In this document: piece by piece, positions 45,437 to 56,410 of the stretch
Position numbering within the stretch: the first letter of the stretch is position 1
Layout: each line of letters starts with the position of its first letter
Origin: Castanea sativa
Lineage: Eukaryota > Streptophyta > Magnoliopsida > Fagales > Fagaceae
Assembly: GCF_040712315.1 (NCBI RefSeq)
Contig: NC_134017.1
Coordinates: forward strand, 12,926,001 to 12,990,000
Direction of reading: 5' to 3'
Length of the DNA: 64,000 nucleotides
The notes under the pieces: model-generated
Told to the model about the DNA's origin: nothing
What the model saw: only the letters and a program-made list of their open reading frames with translations
The model's database searches: none
Translations under genes and position numbers: made by a program

Positions 45437-46735
45437 CTAGAGTTGATCCGTTCTCTCCTTCCTTACAAATCTCTGCAACCTCCTCTGCCTAATGAGGGCT
45501 TCAATTTGCTGCTTTAAGTCATAACAGTCCGTCGTATCGTGGCCATGATTGCCATGAAAACGGCAGTATCTGTCTTTTGGCCTCTTATTCGGATCTCCCT
45601 TCAGTTTGCAGGAAAACGTCAGGGTTCCTTCATCTTTGATCTGCATTAACACTTGGTCGATTGGGGCTGTGAAAGGGGTGAAGTTCGTGAATCGTCCAGT
45701 GGGTGGTTTGGGTCGTCGATCTTCCCGTCGCTCTCCGGTTCTAGCCATCTTCCGTCCCTCATTCGAGCGTATATCTTCCTGCCTTTCCCTTTTTCTAGGT
45801 TTTTCCTCTCGGGCCAGCAAGGCATCCTTTGCATTCATGTACTTCGTTGCCCTGTAAAACACTTTGGACATAGTTTTTGGGTCATTCTTGTACAGAGAAA
45901 ACATGAACTTACCCTTTCGCAGCCCGTTAGTGAATGCTGCTATAAGTATCTTGTCATCCGCCTCGTCTATCGAGAGGGCTTCCTTGTTAAAGCGGGCTAT
46001 GTATGATCTTAAAGTCTCGTCTTCTCGTTGCCTAATGGTCATCAGGCACGCGGTAGATTTCTTATGTCGGTGACTTCCGATAAAGTGTGATACGAACTGT
46101 GTGCCTAATTCCTTAAAAGTGCTGATAGAATTAGGCGTTAGCCTACTATACCAGTCCCTCGCAGGTCCTTTCAACGTGGTAGGAAAAGCCCTACACATGA
46201 TTTCATTTGGTACACCCTGAAGATGCATTAGGGTCTTGAAAGATTCCAAGTGATCCAATGGGTCTTTGGATCTGTCGTAATTCTCCACCTGAGGCATGCA
46301 GAATTTTGGGAGAAGGGAGCAGGAACTTACAAGCGCTGTGAAAGGCGAATCTGTTCTATGGACTAGGTCATCCAAGTCGTTGGAGATTCGACCTCTGAGG
46401 GCATTCATCATCACATCCATACGTTCCCTCATCTCCTGCATCTCAGCCGCTATGTGAGTTGGTAAGGTGTCCGAGATGGATGGACGGTTGGTCTCCTGCC
46501 ACTCCGGTCTAGTCGGAGCATTGCTACCCTCAGGCCCTTTCGCGTTCCTTCCCTCCGCACTAGCACCTTCCGGATCTTCCTCTGGTCCACTTGGTTGTGC
46601 ATTCCTTTGCCGCAGTTGCTCTTCTAAATCATGATTCTGCTTGGTTAAGCGCTCAACCGCCGCCGCAAGTGTTTGGACTTGCCTCTCTAGAGCTGTGGCG
46701 TGCGGTTAGTCGCCTTGATTGTTGGTTGTTGCCAT
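45437..46735 (-). pseudogene. Gypsy gag
   Basis: From an ATG at 46,735 (MATTNNQGD) the frame runs to 45,437 over about 433 codons with a single stop, TAA, at codon 10. It has an N-terminal coiled coil (ALERQVQTLAAAVERL), the retrotransposon gag domain (LESFKTLMHLQG, CRAFPTTLKGPARDWYSRL, FKELGTQFVSHFIGS) and a zinc-knuckle-like CRFHGNHGHDTTDCYDLK near the C-terminus. Apart from the early stop it is the best preserved region of the element. Confidence 0.88.
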
Positions 46736-46796
46736 CGATCGAGTGAGTACCATGCAACTTTTTGTCTCAGGGATAGAGCAAAGGCTAAATAATTCT

Positions 46797-46810
46797 CACA
46801 GACGGTGCCA
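46797..46810 (-). other. Gypsy primer binding site
   Basis: On the minus strand TGGCACCGTCTGTG follows the 5' LTR after two bases. It begins with TGG, as a site complementary to a tRNA 3' end should. I do not assign the tRNA. Confidence 0.7.
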
Positions 46811-46812
46811 AC

Positions 46813-47393
46813 TGATGATGCCAAAAAAATCACCAGTAAACTGCAAGCACTCAAAAATCGAAACAACACCTGCAAAAAGAAAAGAAAAGACCTAACAGAG
46901 AGCACCGGTGTGGTGCCAGTCAAAAATCCTCCGAAGGTCAAGTTAGAGTCTTTTACAACCCAAGAGTGCCAGAGTCGAGTTAATAATGCGTACCTTGATT
47001 TATGAGGGTTTTGGAGTATTTATAATGGTGTAGGGTTAGCATCTGTGCCTTGATCATGAAGTCCTTTCCTTCTAGGATTGGAACTCTTTCCTTTTGGATC
47101 CCCTCTAGAATTCTTTTCCTTATAGGAATCCTTTGATCAAAGATAAACGTGTGATGCAAGAATTCTTCTTATACATGTACACGTGGAGATCAAGTAAGGC
47201 CACATCAGCCCTAATTATATAGCGTGAATCCTACTTAAGGTTTCTTGGAAATAACCTTGGAAGGATGACCCCTACATCATTCTTGTCTGTCCACTATGGA
47301 TCCATCCTCCTTGGTCATGTTTAGTATGAACCTCATCCTTATGTCATCATATCAACTAGGTAAATCCGTCATGGTCATTTTTATTCCCCTTCA
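46813..47393 (-). repeat. Gypsy 5' LTR, full length (581 bp)
   Basis: TG...CA ends on the minus strand (TGAAGGGGAATAAAAATG ... CATCATCA). It is intact in length compared with the deleted partner at 37,808-38,112. Confidence 0.9.
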
Positions 47394-47398
47394 GCTAG

Positions 47399-47513
47399 GT
47401 TTCTATTTTTTTAGGTTTTTTCTTTGGTTTTGTCTTATAAAGAACAAACATTATTTTTGTTTTATGAATTTAGTCCATTTTTTTGTTTTGTTAACTAAAA
47501 CTGTGGTTTAAAA

Positions 47514-47553
<40 letters not shown>

Positions 47554-48435
47554 CATTCATACTATTTGAATAAAGTGTTTAACCAACTTCAAATTGTTCC
47601 ATATTTATTGGTGAGATTTTGTATTGCTCCTTATAGAAATAGTAAATGCAGTAGTGTTGCTGCTGTTTAGGATCCAATTCACATACTTTGATTATTTGAT
47701 TAGTGATTTTGCAATTGATGTACACTGTTTACAAATCTTTTGTATTGACTTTTATTGTTTTGGTTGTTGAATACACTCGCTATATTGTTATTATAATGTA
47801 TACTAAAAGTTATCCTACCGCTACATTTGGCCCTAGGGAAAACGCTTTTGACATTGGATCTTAGGGTACAGGATGTGATTGCTCATGTTGTTGATGGTGA
47901 TGATGAAGCTGTTACTACTTGGAAAATTATGTGTTTGGGAAAATTATGCTAGAAACGTTAAGTTAATCATTATGTTTAAAGCATTGCATCAATTGAAACA
48001 TTTTTTTAATGTTTCATATTGAGGATAAGAATCTTTTAGATTAGAATCCTAATGTATAATTAGAGGGGAAGAAACAATTTTTTTTTTTTAAAATCTTCTT
48101 ACAAAGTTACGTTTGCAAAACATTCATATTTAATAACAAAAATATTAAATAAATAGTTTTCTTGCGCATCGCACAGATTAACAACTAGTTAATTATTTCC
48201 AAACTATATTTCATTTTTATATTTTTAATCTAACCCTCGTAGTCAGAATCTTTTCGGAATCTTGATGTTTACCTTTATATGACTTTATTTTACATATTAC
48301 TATTATCCTAGAAAATACCTGAAACCAATAATAGATAATACCATTTCTTACCCTAAAAATTACCCTTTTGTTTTATGCAACCTCATAGCCAAGGAAATTA
48401 TAAGTTAGTTTTTGTTTATTGAATAAAAAGTAAGA
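47399..48435. other. AT-rich stretch between gypsy element and NEP2
   Basis: It contains a (TA)n run at 47,518-47,551. No gene supported. The right part (from about 48,240) corresponds to the upstream DNA of the neprosin copies. Confidence 0.5.
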
Positions 48436-48535
48436 TAGTCAATATCGTATCGGAGGCTGTACTAATTTAACTAGTGGTACGATATATTTCTGTACCGATC
48501 AATACCGGTGTATCGTTTTAGGTTTACAGTTATTT

Positions 48536-48568
<33 letters not shown>

Positions 48569-49085
48569 GTGTGTGTGCGCGCGCGCGCATGTTATAATAA
48601 ATTTAAAAGTTTACTATAAAACATTACCTTAATTCAGAATAAATTATTCATGGTTTTAGACTTTAGCATAAACTAAGAGGAAAAAAAAAACACAATATAA
48701 AAAATAGAAAGGTTAATTGTTCATTGCATAATAAGAAAACAAATAATACTAATAACTTAATGTAAATAAGTTACCATTCTATCCTTACAAAAATTCAAAA
48801 ATTACAAAACTAAAAAAAAAAAAAAAAAATTTCCTGTACCGGCTGGTACTCCTGTTAGCAGCCAATAATGCCCAAAATTGGCCAATATAACCAGTATAGC
48901 TAGTATTAAACCGGTACGAAACATTGGCGTTTCGATACTATTATATGTACTAATATGGCACATACTGACCAGTACAGCCAATATTCAAACTGGTACGAAA
49001 CGTTGGCGTTTCGATATCGGTATATGTACTGGTACAGTACATACCAGCTAGTACAACCGGTTTCGGTACGGTATCGATCACTTTG
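48436..49085. mobile_element. GTACCGG-type inverted-repeat element, copy 1
   Basis: The left end GTCAATATCGTATCGGAGG faces the inverted right end ATCGATACCGTACCG; inside are many GGTACGAAACGTTGG and CCGGTAC motifs. ATAAAAAGTAAG stands on both sides (48,424-48,435 and 49,086-49,097). The other neprosin copies have a single GTAAGCTAATTAC-type sequence there, so this is an insertion with a target duplication of up to 12 bp. The superfamily is uncertain. No coding capacity. Confidence 0.7.
48536..48592. repeat. 57-bp alternating purine-pyrimidine run
   Basis: Consecutive (TA)n, (CA)n, (TG)n and (CG)n blocks with no break in alternation. Such DNA can adopt the Z form and, with its ACACGTGTGT centre, a cruciform. 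Confidence 0.9.
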
Positions 49086-50070
49086 ATAAAAAGTAAGCTA
49101 ATTACACACACAAAGATCTATACATGTTTGCTTTATTACTTCCCACAGAAAGTAATACATGTGTAAATCCTAAGTGGAGGCTATATCCATGCATGTGTAA
49201 ATAGCTCTTAGCACGTAACATTTGATTCTCATGTATCTTTCCAGAATTTCCTCAAATCTGTATTTGATTTAGGTATTTGATGACAAGTAAATCCACATTT
49301 TTTTTTTCAAAAGAAAACCATGTGCGATATTTGAACATTAGCAAACCAAGTACTATATTGCAGAGTTTTACTTCAAAAAATTATCATTAACAATTAGATC
49401 ATCTTAGAAACTATTTAGAATTAGCTTATTTCTGCAATTTTAATTCTTATCCTTCCGATAGAAAGTAATACATGTTTGCTATATGCACGTGTGTGTCTAT
49501 ATATATATATAATTCCTTCAATCCCTAGTTTCCATAATACTTTTGTATCTTAGATTATGTAAACAGTTTAAATCAAATTCAACCCAGAAGAGTTATTCAA
49601 AGATAAGAGAATTTTGCAACTTTGTTTCTATATGGCTGACATTATTAATAATAAAAAAAAAACTATAATGTTGCATAGTTTTGTTTCTTACTTTGTCTTA
49701 CGTGTTAAGTGATAGATTTGTTATTGGAAGAAGGAATGAGACTATGAAAACTAAAGAATTCGTTAAATACAAGAAGCAATATTCAAAACAATTGAGGTTA
49801 TGATAAGTACCAAATACTTCTTTCTTTCTTTCCTTTCTTAATTTTTATTTTCATTCAAAATATTTTTCATAGTTATTGTTAGAAATACTGAATAATTGTA
49901 TTGTATTTCATACTGAAATAATATACATGAGTGTCTTTATATATAGGAGGCATATGAGTTCTGTACAAGTAAATATGAGTGCAGTACATGTAGTACAATG
50001 TGTGCTATACAAGTAAGTAACCTAGTTGGGCCAAGCCCACAATATTATACGTTAACAGCCCCCCTCAAAC

Positions 50071-52046
50071 TCAAGGTGGATGTGAGACCAGCTTGAGGTT
50101 GTCAACCAAATTACGAAGACGTCCCTTAGGATGGGACTTGGTGAAGATGTCTGCAAGTTGATCTTTGGAGGAGACGGAGAAGAGCTTGAGAGCACCATGA
50201 ACAAGATGATAACGGATAAAATGACAATCAATCTCGATATGTTTAGTCCGTTCATGGAAGACATCATTGTGAGCAATGTGAATGGCACTCTGATTATCAC
50301 AATAAAGAGGAGTAGCAGAGGATGTAGATACACCTAAGTCTGTAAGAAGCCATCGTAACCAAAGAAGCTCAGATGTGGTATCAGCAAGAGCACGATATTC
50401 TGCTTCAATATTGGAGCGGGCCACAAAGGTTTGTTTCTTACTTCGCCAAGAAATCAAGGAAGAGCCAAGGAGAAAATAATAGCCAGTGGTGGACCTACGA
50501 TCAGTGGGATCTCCTGCCCAATCAGCATCAGAGAATGCACGGAGTACAAGAGGAGACTAAGCTGAGTAGAAAAGGCCATGGAAAAGAGTGCCCTTCAAGT
50601 ATCGAAGAATGCGCAGAACAGCAGCATAGTGAGTCGACCGTGGAGCAGACAAATACTGGTTAACCTGATGAATGGCATCGGAAATGTTTGGACGAGTAAC
50701 TATGAGATAGACTAGGCTGCCAACCAATCGTCTGTAAAGAGAGGGATTAGACAATGGTTTCCCCCCCGAGGGAGTCAGATGCTCATCAAACTCAACTGGG
50801 GTGTCAACAGTCTTGCTGTCAGTGAGTCCAGCACGAGACAAAAGATCAGAAGCATACTTGGCTTGAGTAATATAAAGACCATCTGAGGAACGAGTGATTT
50901 CAAGACCCAAGAAATAGCTAAGGTGGCCAAGATCTTTCATCTCAAACTGCTGACTGAGAAAATCCTTTAGTTCTTGTATGCCACTAAGGTCATCACCAGT
51001 TATGATCATATCATCCACATAGAGGAGAAGTAGAATGGTGCCTTTATTAGTACGACGAAGAAATAATGCAGCATCATAAGGATTGACAGTGTAACCTAAG
51101 CGAAAGATAGTAGAGCTAAATTTTGCAAACCAGGCTCGAGGAGCTTGTTTAAGACCATACAATGCTTGTCGAAGGCGGCAAACCTTGTTGGAGTTAATGG
51201 AGAGACCTGGAGGAGGTTGCATGTAAACTTCTTCACTCAAGTCCCCATTAAGGAATGCATTTTTAACATCCATCTGAAAAAGATCCTATTTTCTAGCAGC
51301 AGCAACGGCCAGGAGGGCACGAACAGATGAGATGCGAGCAACTGGAGCAAAGGTCTCTTCATAATCAATCCCATACTCCTGTGTAAAACCTTTTGCAACA
51401 AGACGAGTCTTATAGCGCTCAATGGACCCATCTGAGCGAGTCTTAATCTTGTAGATCCACTTGCAGCCAACCACAGACTGTCTAGGAGGGAGAGTAACTA
51501 AGTCCCAAGTATGGTTTTTGGTTAATGCATCAAGTTCCTCTTTCATTGCAATCTGCCATAAAGGGTTAGTGAAGGCCTCACGATAGGTTTGAGGCTCATG
51601 GAGTGTAGCAAGTGCAGTGTAACAATGGTAATCAAGTAAATGTGTAGGAATGGATCTTACCCGGGTTGAGTGACGAGGTGGAATGTCTTGTGGAGGTGGA
51701 AGGTCTTGTGGAGGATCTTCAGGCGGAGCAGGAGCGGGGGACCCAGGCTCAAGTTGAGGTAGCTCGTCATCAATCTGCTCATCTTCGACCTGTCCAGAAG
51801 AGACATTAAAAGGATCTGGTGTTTGAATAGAGAAGTCCAAAGAAGGATTAAGAGGATTTGGAGAAGGAACATGAGACTCCTCTGGAAAGACTTCAAGTAC
51901 AGATGAGGTAGTGAAGGAAGAACGAAAATGAGAGAGTTCAACAAACAAGCGGTGTTCCCAGAAGACAACATTACGAGAAACACAAAGGCGATGAGAGACA
52001 GGATCATAACATCGATACCCTTTTTGTGTTTCGCCATAACCAAGGA
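50071..52046 (-). pseudogene. Copia pol remnant (integrase end, RT, RNase H)
   Basis: The minus-strand frame begins at the integrase end (FLGYGETQKGY), then a proline-rich linker, RT from ALTKNHTWDLVTLPP through GCKWIYKIKTRSDG, MDVKNAFLNGDL and LLLYVDDMIITG, to RNase H with SKKQTFVARSNIEAEYRAL and KHIEIDCHFIRYHL. One frame is kept throughout. It is interrupted by TAG at 51,286-51,288 (a conserved Trp position) and by TAG at 50,557-50,559 (a Gln position), both single transitions. The end is KLVSHPP just before the polypurine tract. Confidence 0.92.
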
Positions 52047-52062
52047 AGAAGCTCTGATACCA

Positions 52063-52356
52063 TGTTAAATATTAGCATTGATACACCATGTTAAATATGT
52101 TATTAAGGATGCGGAAGCGAAAGTATAAAGTATAGAACACAATAACACAAGAAGATTACGTGGTTCAGCCTAAGGGTTACATCAATAATATATTAGAGTG
52201 TAGAACAAATCCTGTATTATAATGAACCATAACATGTGTATATATAGTAGACTAAACCCTAAACTAATAGACTTCTAGTACAAGTAGGAAACTTGGCTTG
52301 CACACAAAGTAGAATTAGGCTTGGGCTTATGCTAATGGGCTAATATATCTCTAACA
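52063..52356 (-). repeat. Unrelated LTR inside the copia element, with its own primer site and polypurine tract
   Basis: It starts TGTTAAATATTAGCATTG, ends CTCTAACA, and differs from the outer LTRs. On its left is a primer site GCTCTGATACCA (52,051-52,062); on its right CCCCTCTCAAACTCAAG, a polypurine tract on the minus strand. A single LTR with both signals outside it is what remains when two head-to-tail elements share an LTR, or results from template switching. Confidence 0.8.
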
Positions 52357-52967
52357 TCCCCTCTCAAACTCAAGATGGAAACTTGATGAAATCTTGAGAT
52401 TTAATTAGGTTGAAAAGATCCATTGAATGAAGTTTGGCTCTGTGACGGTGGCTTGAGAAAGGTAATGGTCTTGCAGTGTTGATGGGACTTCTAACAGTGA
52501 CATGACTATACCGGAGAATTTTGACAGCAGCAGTGGAAAACCAAAGAAGATGAACGCAGCGAAGAAACACCAAGGAAGACAAAGATTGCTCTTAATACAC
52601 CGTAAGGACAGAAAACCATAGCCGTAGGAAGGCAGCTCTGATACCATGTTAGAAATACTGAATAATTGTATTGTATTTCATACTGAAATAATATACATGA
52701 GTGCCTTTATATATAGGAGGCATATGAGTGTTGTACAAGTAAATATGAGTGCAGTACAAGTAGTACAATGTGTGCTATACAAGTAAGTAACCTAGTTGGG
52801 CCAAACCCACAATATTATACGTTAACAGTTATAATTTTTTTTTTTAATTTCAACATTTATCAACAATCTTCTTCTTTGCAGGGGAAGATGGTGATATAAT
52901 TGATTGCGTCAACATTTATCAAAACTATTCTTTCAGTCATCTTCTTCTCAAAAATTATACCATACAA

Positions 52968-53659
52968 TTTATTTATTTATTTATTGCTAATACATAGATT
53001 TTTTTTTCTAATTCATTTATCATGTATATGTGTCATCATTATTACCTTATTTTTTGCAGCCATTCGTACATTTCATATACCTAATAATTTTATATTTTTT
53101 GTTCCTTGTCGGGGTAGTGTGGCATAAATCTTCTAAATAATTTATGATTGATATGTATCATGTGGTACATTCTCTAGTTATTTCCAAATCAGTTCACAGG
53201 TGGCTAATTGGTTCCTCATGTGTGCGGTTGGTATTTTGGTTATCTAAGTAATATATTGTGCTTAATCCCAACATATGGTTATGGATGCGATTATTTTGAT
53301 TATGAAAATCTATGATGATTAGGAATTAATATATCAATTTTTTCTTAGAATTATTACTCTTGCTGGAACTAACTAATTACCTTAGCCCTCCCTTCTAAAA
53401 AAAAAAAAAAAAAACCTACCTTAGCTCTAATTTATTTTAAAACATTAGGGGCTATGCTATTGTTCTTGTCATCACAAATGTTGGCGACATTCCCATGTGG
53501 TTTTATTGTAAAGCTATTTATTCTAAAATATTAGAAATAATTTTTCAATTTCAATTTTATCTAATTCTTTCTCATCTCAGATTTTGGTAATATTGGTAAT
53601 ATTTAATTTGAAATATTTCATTTAAATATATATATAATATTGGTAATATTTAATTTGAA

Positions 53660-53716
<57 letters not shown>

Positions 53717-54613
53717 TTATGATTTGTTGAAAATGCATTAATTCCAAAATAATATTGAGCTAATAATTTAAAATAAAAACTACCAAAAAACATTTAGTGT
53801 TATTATATTACAGAGCCATTAATTTCCTTCAATAATTTTGCTCAATAATTATCATTAAATACATAATAACTAAAATTAGAAAAAAATTAATAATAATAGT
53901 ACCAAAAATATCCCTTTGATAGTAGATAATTTTTTTTTTTAAATAAACTTGATAGTAGAATACTTGATAATTGACCAAAAAAAAAAATTAAAAGGAGAGA
54001 TGGTTCATTAAACCAATAATATTTATAAAAAACTACAAAAACTATATAGTAACATCGCAATTGACAAAACATGTACCATACAGGCATTAATTTCCTTCAA
54101 TAATGCTTCACTATAATTATTATTATTAAATACAGATATAATGGTTAATAATTAAAAAAAAATTATAAAATGATCCTGTTATCAACAGAATCCAAGCTTT
54201 TTGTCCGGAAATTTTGGGTTTGGATTTGAGTTTGGGTTTGATAGGATTTCGATGATCTTGTTATTGTTGATATTATCAATGTGAGAATTGAGATTGGCTT
54301 TGGGGTAGGGTGTTCATAAAGTTATTTGTTGTGCTGCTAAAACATTATATGTCCCCTATCAATTTCTTAGCTTTCCAGATCTATGACGTGGTAGTATACT
54401 GATCTGTGGCATTTTTTTTTTTAGTAAAGAAAATTTGGTTCAATCTGGTCTATATGGTCTATTTTCATCCACTTCAATTGTTTCAATACATTAATTCTTT
54501 TTTGTCTTTTCTGATGCACTTAATTAAACTAATGTCTTGATCTGATAATAAAAAGCAATTATCAGTAAATATCATAATAGCATAACCTAAATGCTATTTA
54601 TAAAAATTAAAAA
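52968..54613. other. AT-rich region after NEP2
   Basis: 53,070-53,100 still resembles neprosin intron 2 (CATATACCTAATAATTTTAT). 53,445-53,580 resembles the relic region near 28,165-28,260 (CCCATGTGGTTTTATTGTAAA). There is a (TA)n run at 53,667-53,713 and a duplicated TTGGTAATATTTAATTTGAA at 53,590 and 53,639. No exon is readable. Confidence 0.5.
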
Positions 54614-54622
54614 TAAAAATAA

Positions 54623-55836
54623 GGCAAAAATATTGTTTTGGTCCTTAGATTTTAGAGTTATAGTTAATCTAGTTCCTACATTTTAGTAGCAGTCAATTTG
54701 GTTCATGTTATTTTTAGCTTGTAGCCTATTTGGTCCTTACCGTTAATTCATTAATGAAAAATGCTTACGTGGCAAACGGTTTGCATGGTTAACGCACATG
54801 TGACTAGAATAATAATATTATATTAAATAATTAAACATTAACAAAAAAAACTAAATAAGCATTTTAAATGGAATAAAAAGAAAAGCCATGTTAGAAGTAG
54901 AAATCTTTTTAATTTTTTGATTGGAAGAAATAGAAATCTTGACAAAACTAATAGAAAGGAAAATACAAGGAAAATGAATTTTGAAAAAAAAAATCATCAA
55001 TTTCTTCTTTTATTTTATTTTTGTATTTTTGCTCTTTCTCAGCCACCAAACACAGCACTTTCAATTCAACTCAAATCAAATCAAACAAACCATGGTGTTC
55101 ATCAAATCCCAAAACACTCCCTCCATCACGACACCCACATCCCCATCTCCCAACTCCCACCCTATCCCACCACTGCTACCACCAGTGGGCATTCTGGGTT
55201 TGGGATGGATTTCTGTCTAGGCCTTATAGGGTTAAATATGTTGTTGGATTAGAAACAGTAAAACAAATCTATGGTATTTAAGAGGTTACAATTTTGGGTG
55301 GTTTAGCCCTCAGTAATTTTTGTGTTGATGGTCCAAGTGGTTTTGATAGTTTTGTGATTAGCGTTTGATTTCTGGGAAAATGGATGAAAAGTAAAGAACA
55401 AAAAAGAAAAAAAGTGAGTCTTCATAATTGTGTGATTAGAGTTTTGTTTCAAATTGTTGTGCCACTAGACATTGTGTTTGGTAAATAAGAAAGTGCAAGA
55501 ATACAAAATAAAATAAAAGAATTTGATGGTTTTTTTTTTATAAATTAATTTTACTTATTTTTTTTCCTGGTCTTTTATATATATATATTTTATCATTGAA
55601 ATGCTTATGTGTCTTTTTTTAATGTTTAATTATTTGATTTTATGTTATTATTTTAGTCACATGTGTGCCAATAATACAAACCATTTGTCACATAGGCATT
55701 TTCTGTTAGTGAGTTAAAAATAAGAACTAAATTGATTGTAAGTTAAAAATAACAGGGATTAAATTGACTGCTACAAAAATGTAGGAACCAAGTTGACTAT
55801 GACCCAAAAATGTAGAGACCAAATGGTGTTTTCACC
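54623..55836. mobile_element. Mutator-like element with long inverted repeats, 1.2 kb, perfect 9-bp duplication
   Basis: It starts GGCAAAAATATTGTTTTGG and ends in the complement of GGTGAAAACACCATTTGG. The inverted arms are about 185 bp (54,623-54,806 and about 55,655-55,836). TAAAAATAA stands on both sides (54,614-54,622 and 55,837-55,845). The end sequence is of the same type as the element at 4068-5526, which also carries GTTAA..ACGTGGC-like motifs inside its arms. No transposase. Confidence 0.88.
55091..55221 (+). pseudogene. Possible captured coding start inside the second Mutator-like element
   Basis: ACCATGGTGTTCATC (ATG at 55,091, good start context) opens a short frame, MVFIKSQNTPSITTPTSP continuing proline- and serine-rich to a stop at about 55,218. 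It is preceded by a leader rich in CA and T. The composition differs from the AT-rich arms, as for a captured exon, but no family is recognised. The overlapping frames at 54,917-55,281 are alternatives without support. Confidence 0.35.
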
Positions 55837-56159
55837 TAAAAATAAACTAGAGGGTGCATCTAATAATGCCATTTGTCACTTTCTCCTTGCATAAAATGAT
55901 GATACATGCGCATTCTTAATTAATAACATAATTAAAACCATTAATATCTTTTTCTAACTTCTCTCTCTCTCCTAATTAATTAGCACATGCCATTATTCTT
56001 AAAAAAAAAAGCTTAAAAAACGACCATTTATGATTTTTACTTTCCTTAAACCTTCTCTTTATATTTCTCTCTCTTTCTTCTTATTTCTTAATTAGTAGTA
56101 GCTTATATATAGTACCTTTTTTCTCAGCTACTTGAATCAAGTCATAATAAAAGATTTAA

Positions 56160-56305
56160 ACATTGTGGAAGCGGGATGGCAAACAAGTTTCAGCTAGTAA
56201 GATCCTCCCCCAGGGAGATTAAATAGAAATTAAAAAAAAAAAATTGTTTCAAAATAACCATATGATTTTTTAAGAATTTATTTTTCAAACAATTATAATT
56301 TTTTT

Positions 56306-56337
<32 letters not shown>

Positions 56338-56410
56338 CAATTTCAAAGTTACGATGAAATTTAAACCACCCGACAAATTCACAAGGTTTTTCATGTATTG
56401 GCCTGTAAGT
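56160..56410 (+). pseudogene. Neprosin-family relic (end of exon 4 and exon 5)
   Basis: At 56,162-56,200 a piece reads VEAGWQTS before GTAAG, matching the EAGWR end of exon 4. After a poly(T)-rich gap, 56,360-56,404 reads HPTDKF.RFFMYWP followed by GTAAGTTTGCTAA, the equivalent of exon 5 (FFIYWT) and its donor. The stretch continues parallel to 28,270-28,680. It is the sister of the relic at 27,971 but keeps exon 5. Confidence 0.65.

Larger units (their letters stand above)
37808..47393 (-). mobile_element. Ty3/gypsy retrotransposon, 9.6 kb, Tat-like, decayed
   Basis: Both LTRs run from TGATGATG to CCCCTTCA as seen on the plus strand, and the element is flanked by a perfect 5-bp duplication GCTAG (37,803-37,807 and 47,394-47,398). 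On the minus strand the order is LTR, primer site, gag, protease region, reverse transcriptase, RNase H, integrase, an unrelated antisense ORF, polypurine tract, LTR. This order and the extra antisense ORF before the 3' LTR fit the Tat lineage. The shared parts of the LTRs differ by roughly 9% by eye. All coding regions contain stops or frameshifts, so the copy is not autonomous. Confidence 0.93.
49877..52827 (-). mobile_element. Ty1/copia retrotransposon, 2.95 kb, deleted, with a third internal LTR
   Basis: The two 181-bp LTRs (49,877-50,057 and 52,647-52,827) differ at about five sites. GTTAT duplicates flank the element (49,872-49,876 and 52,828-52,832). Minus-strand order: LTR, primer site TGGTATCAGAGC (52,646-52,635, the initiator-Met tRNA type), short leader, a second polypurine tract, a different 294-bp LTR, a second primer site, then directly the end of integrase, RT and RNase H, polypurine tract, LTR. 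gag, protease and most of integrase are missing, so the element cannot move by itself. Confidence 0.93.
49632..52967 (+). pseudogene. NEP2: truncated neprosin pseudogene with copia insertion in intron 1
   Basis: Exon 1 begins at ATG 49,632 (MADIINN). An A-run at 49,652-49,661 shifts the frame, while the following bases still match TACGTGTTAAGTGATAG of NEP1, NEP3 and NEP4. Intron 1 carries a complete copia element (49,877-52,827). Exon 2 follows at 52,882-52,966; it has lost one G after GGGAAG, which shifts the frame, and its donor (CAG|GTA in the other copies) reads CAATTTA. Exons 3-7 are not found downstream. It is therefore a relic of the first third of the gene. Confidence 0.85.

Noticed and set aside
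41533..46073. Plus-strand ORFs opposite to gypsy gag and pol
   Set aside because: Shadows of the conserved minus-strand coding frames.
50131..51330. Plus-strand ORFs opposite to copia RNase H and RT
   Set aside because: Shadows of the conserved minus-strand frame.
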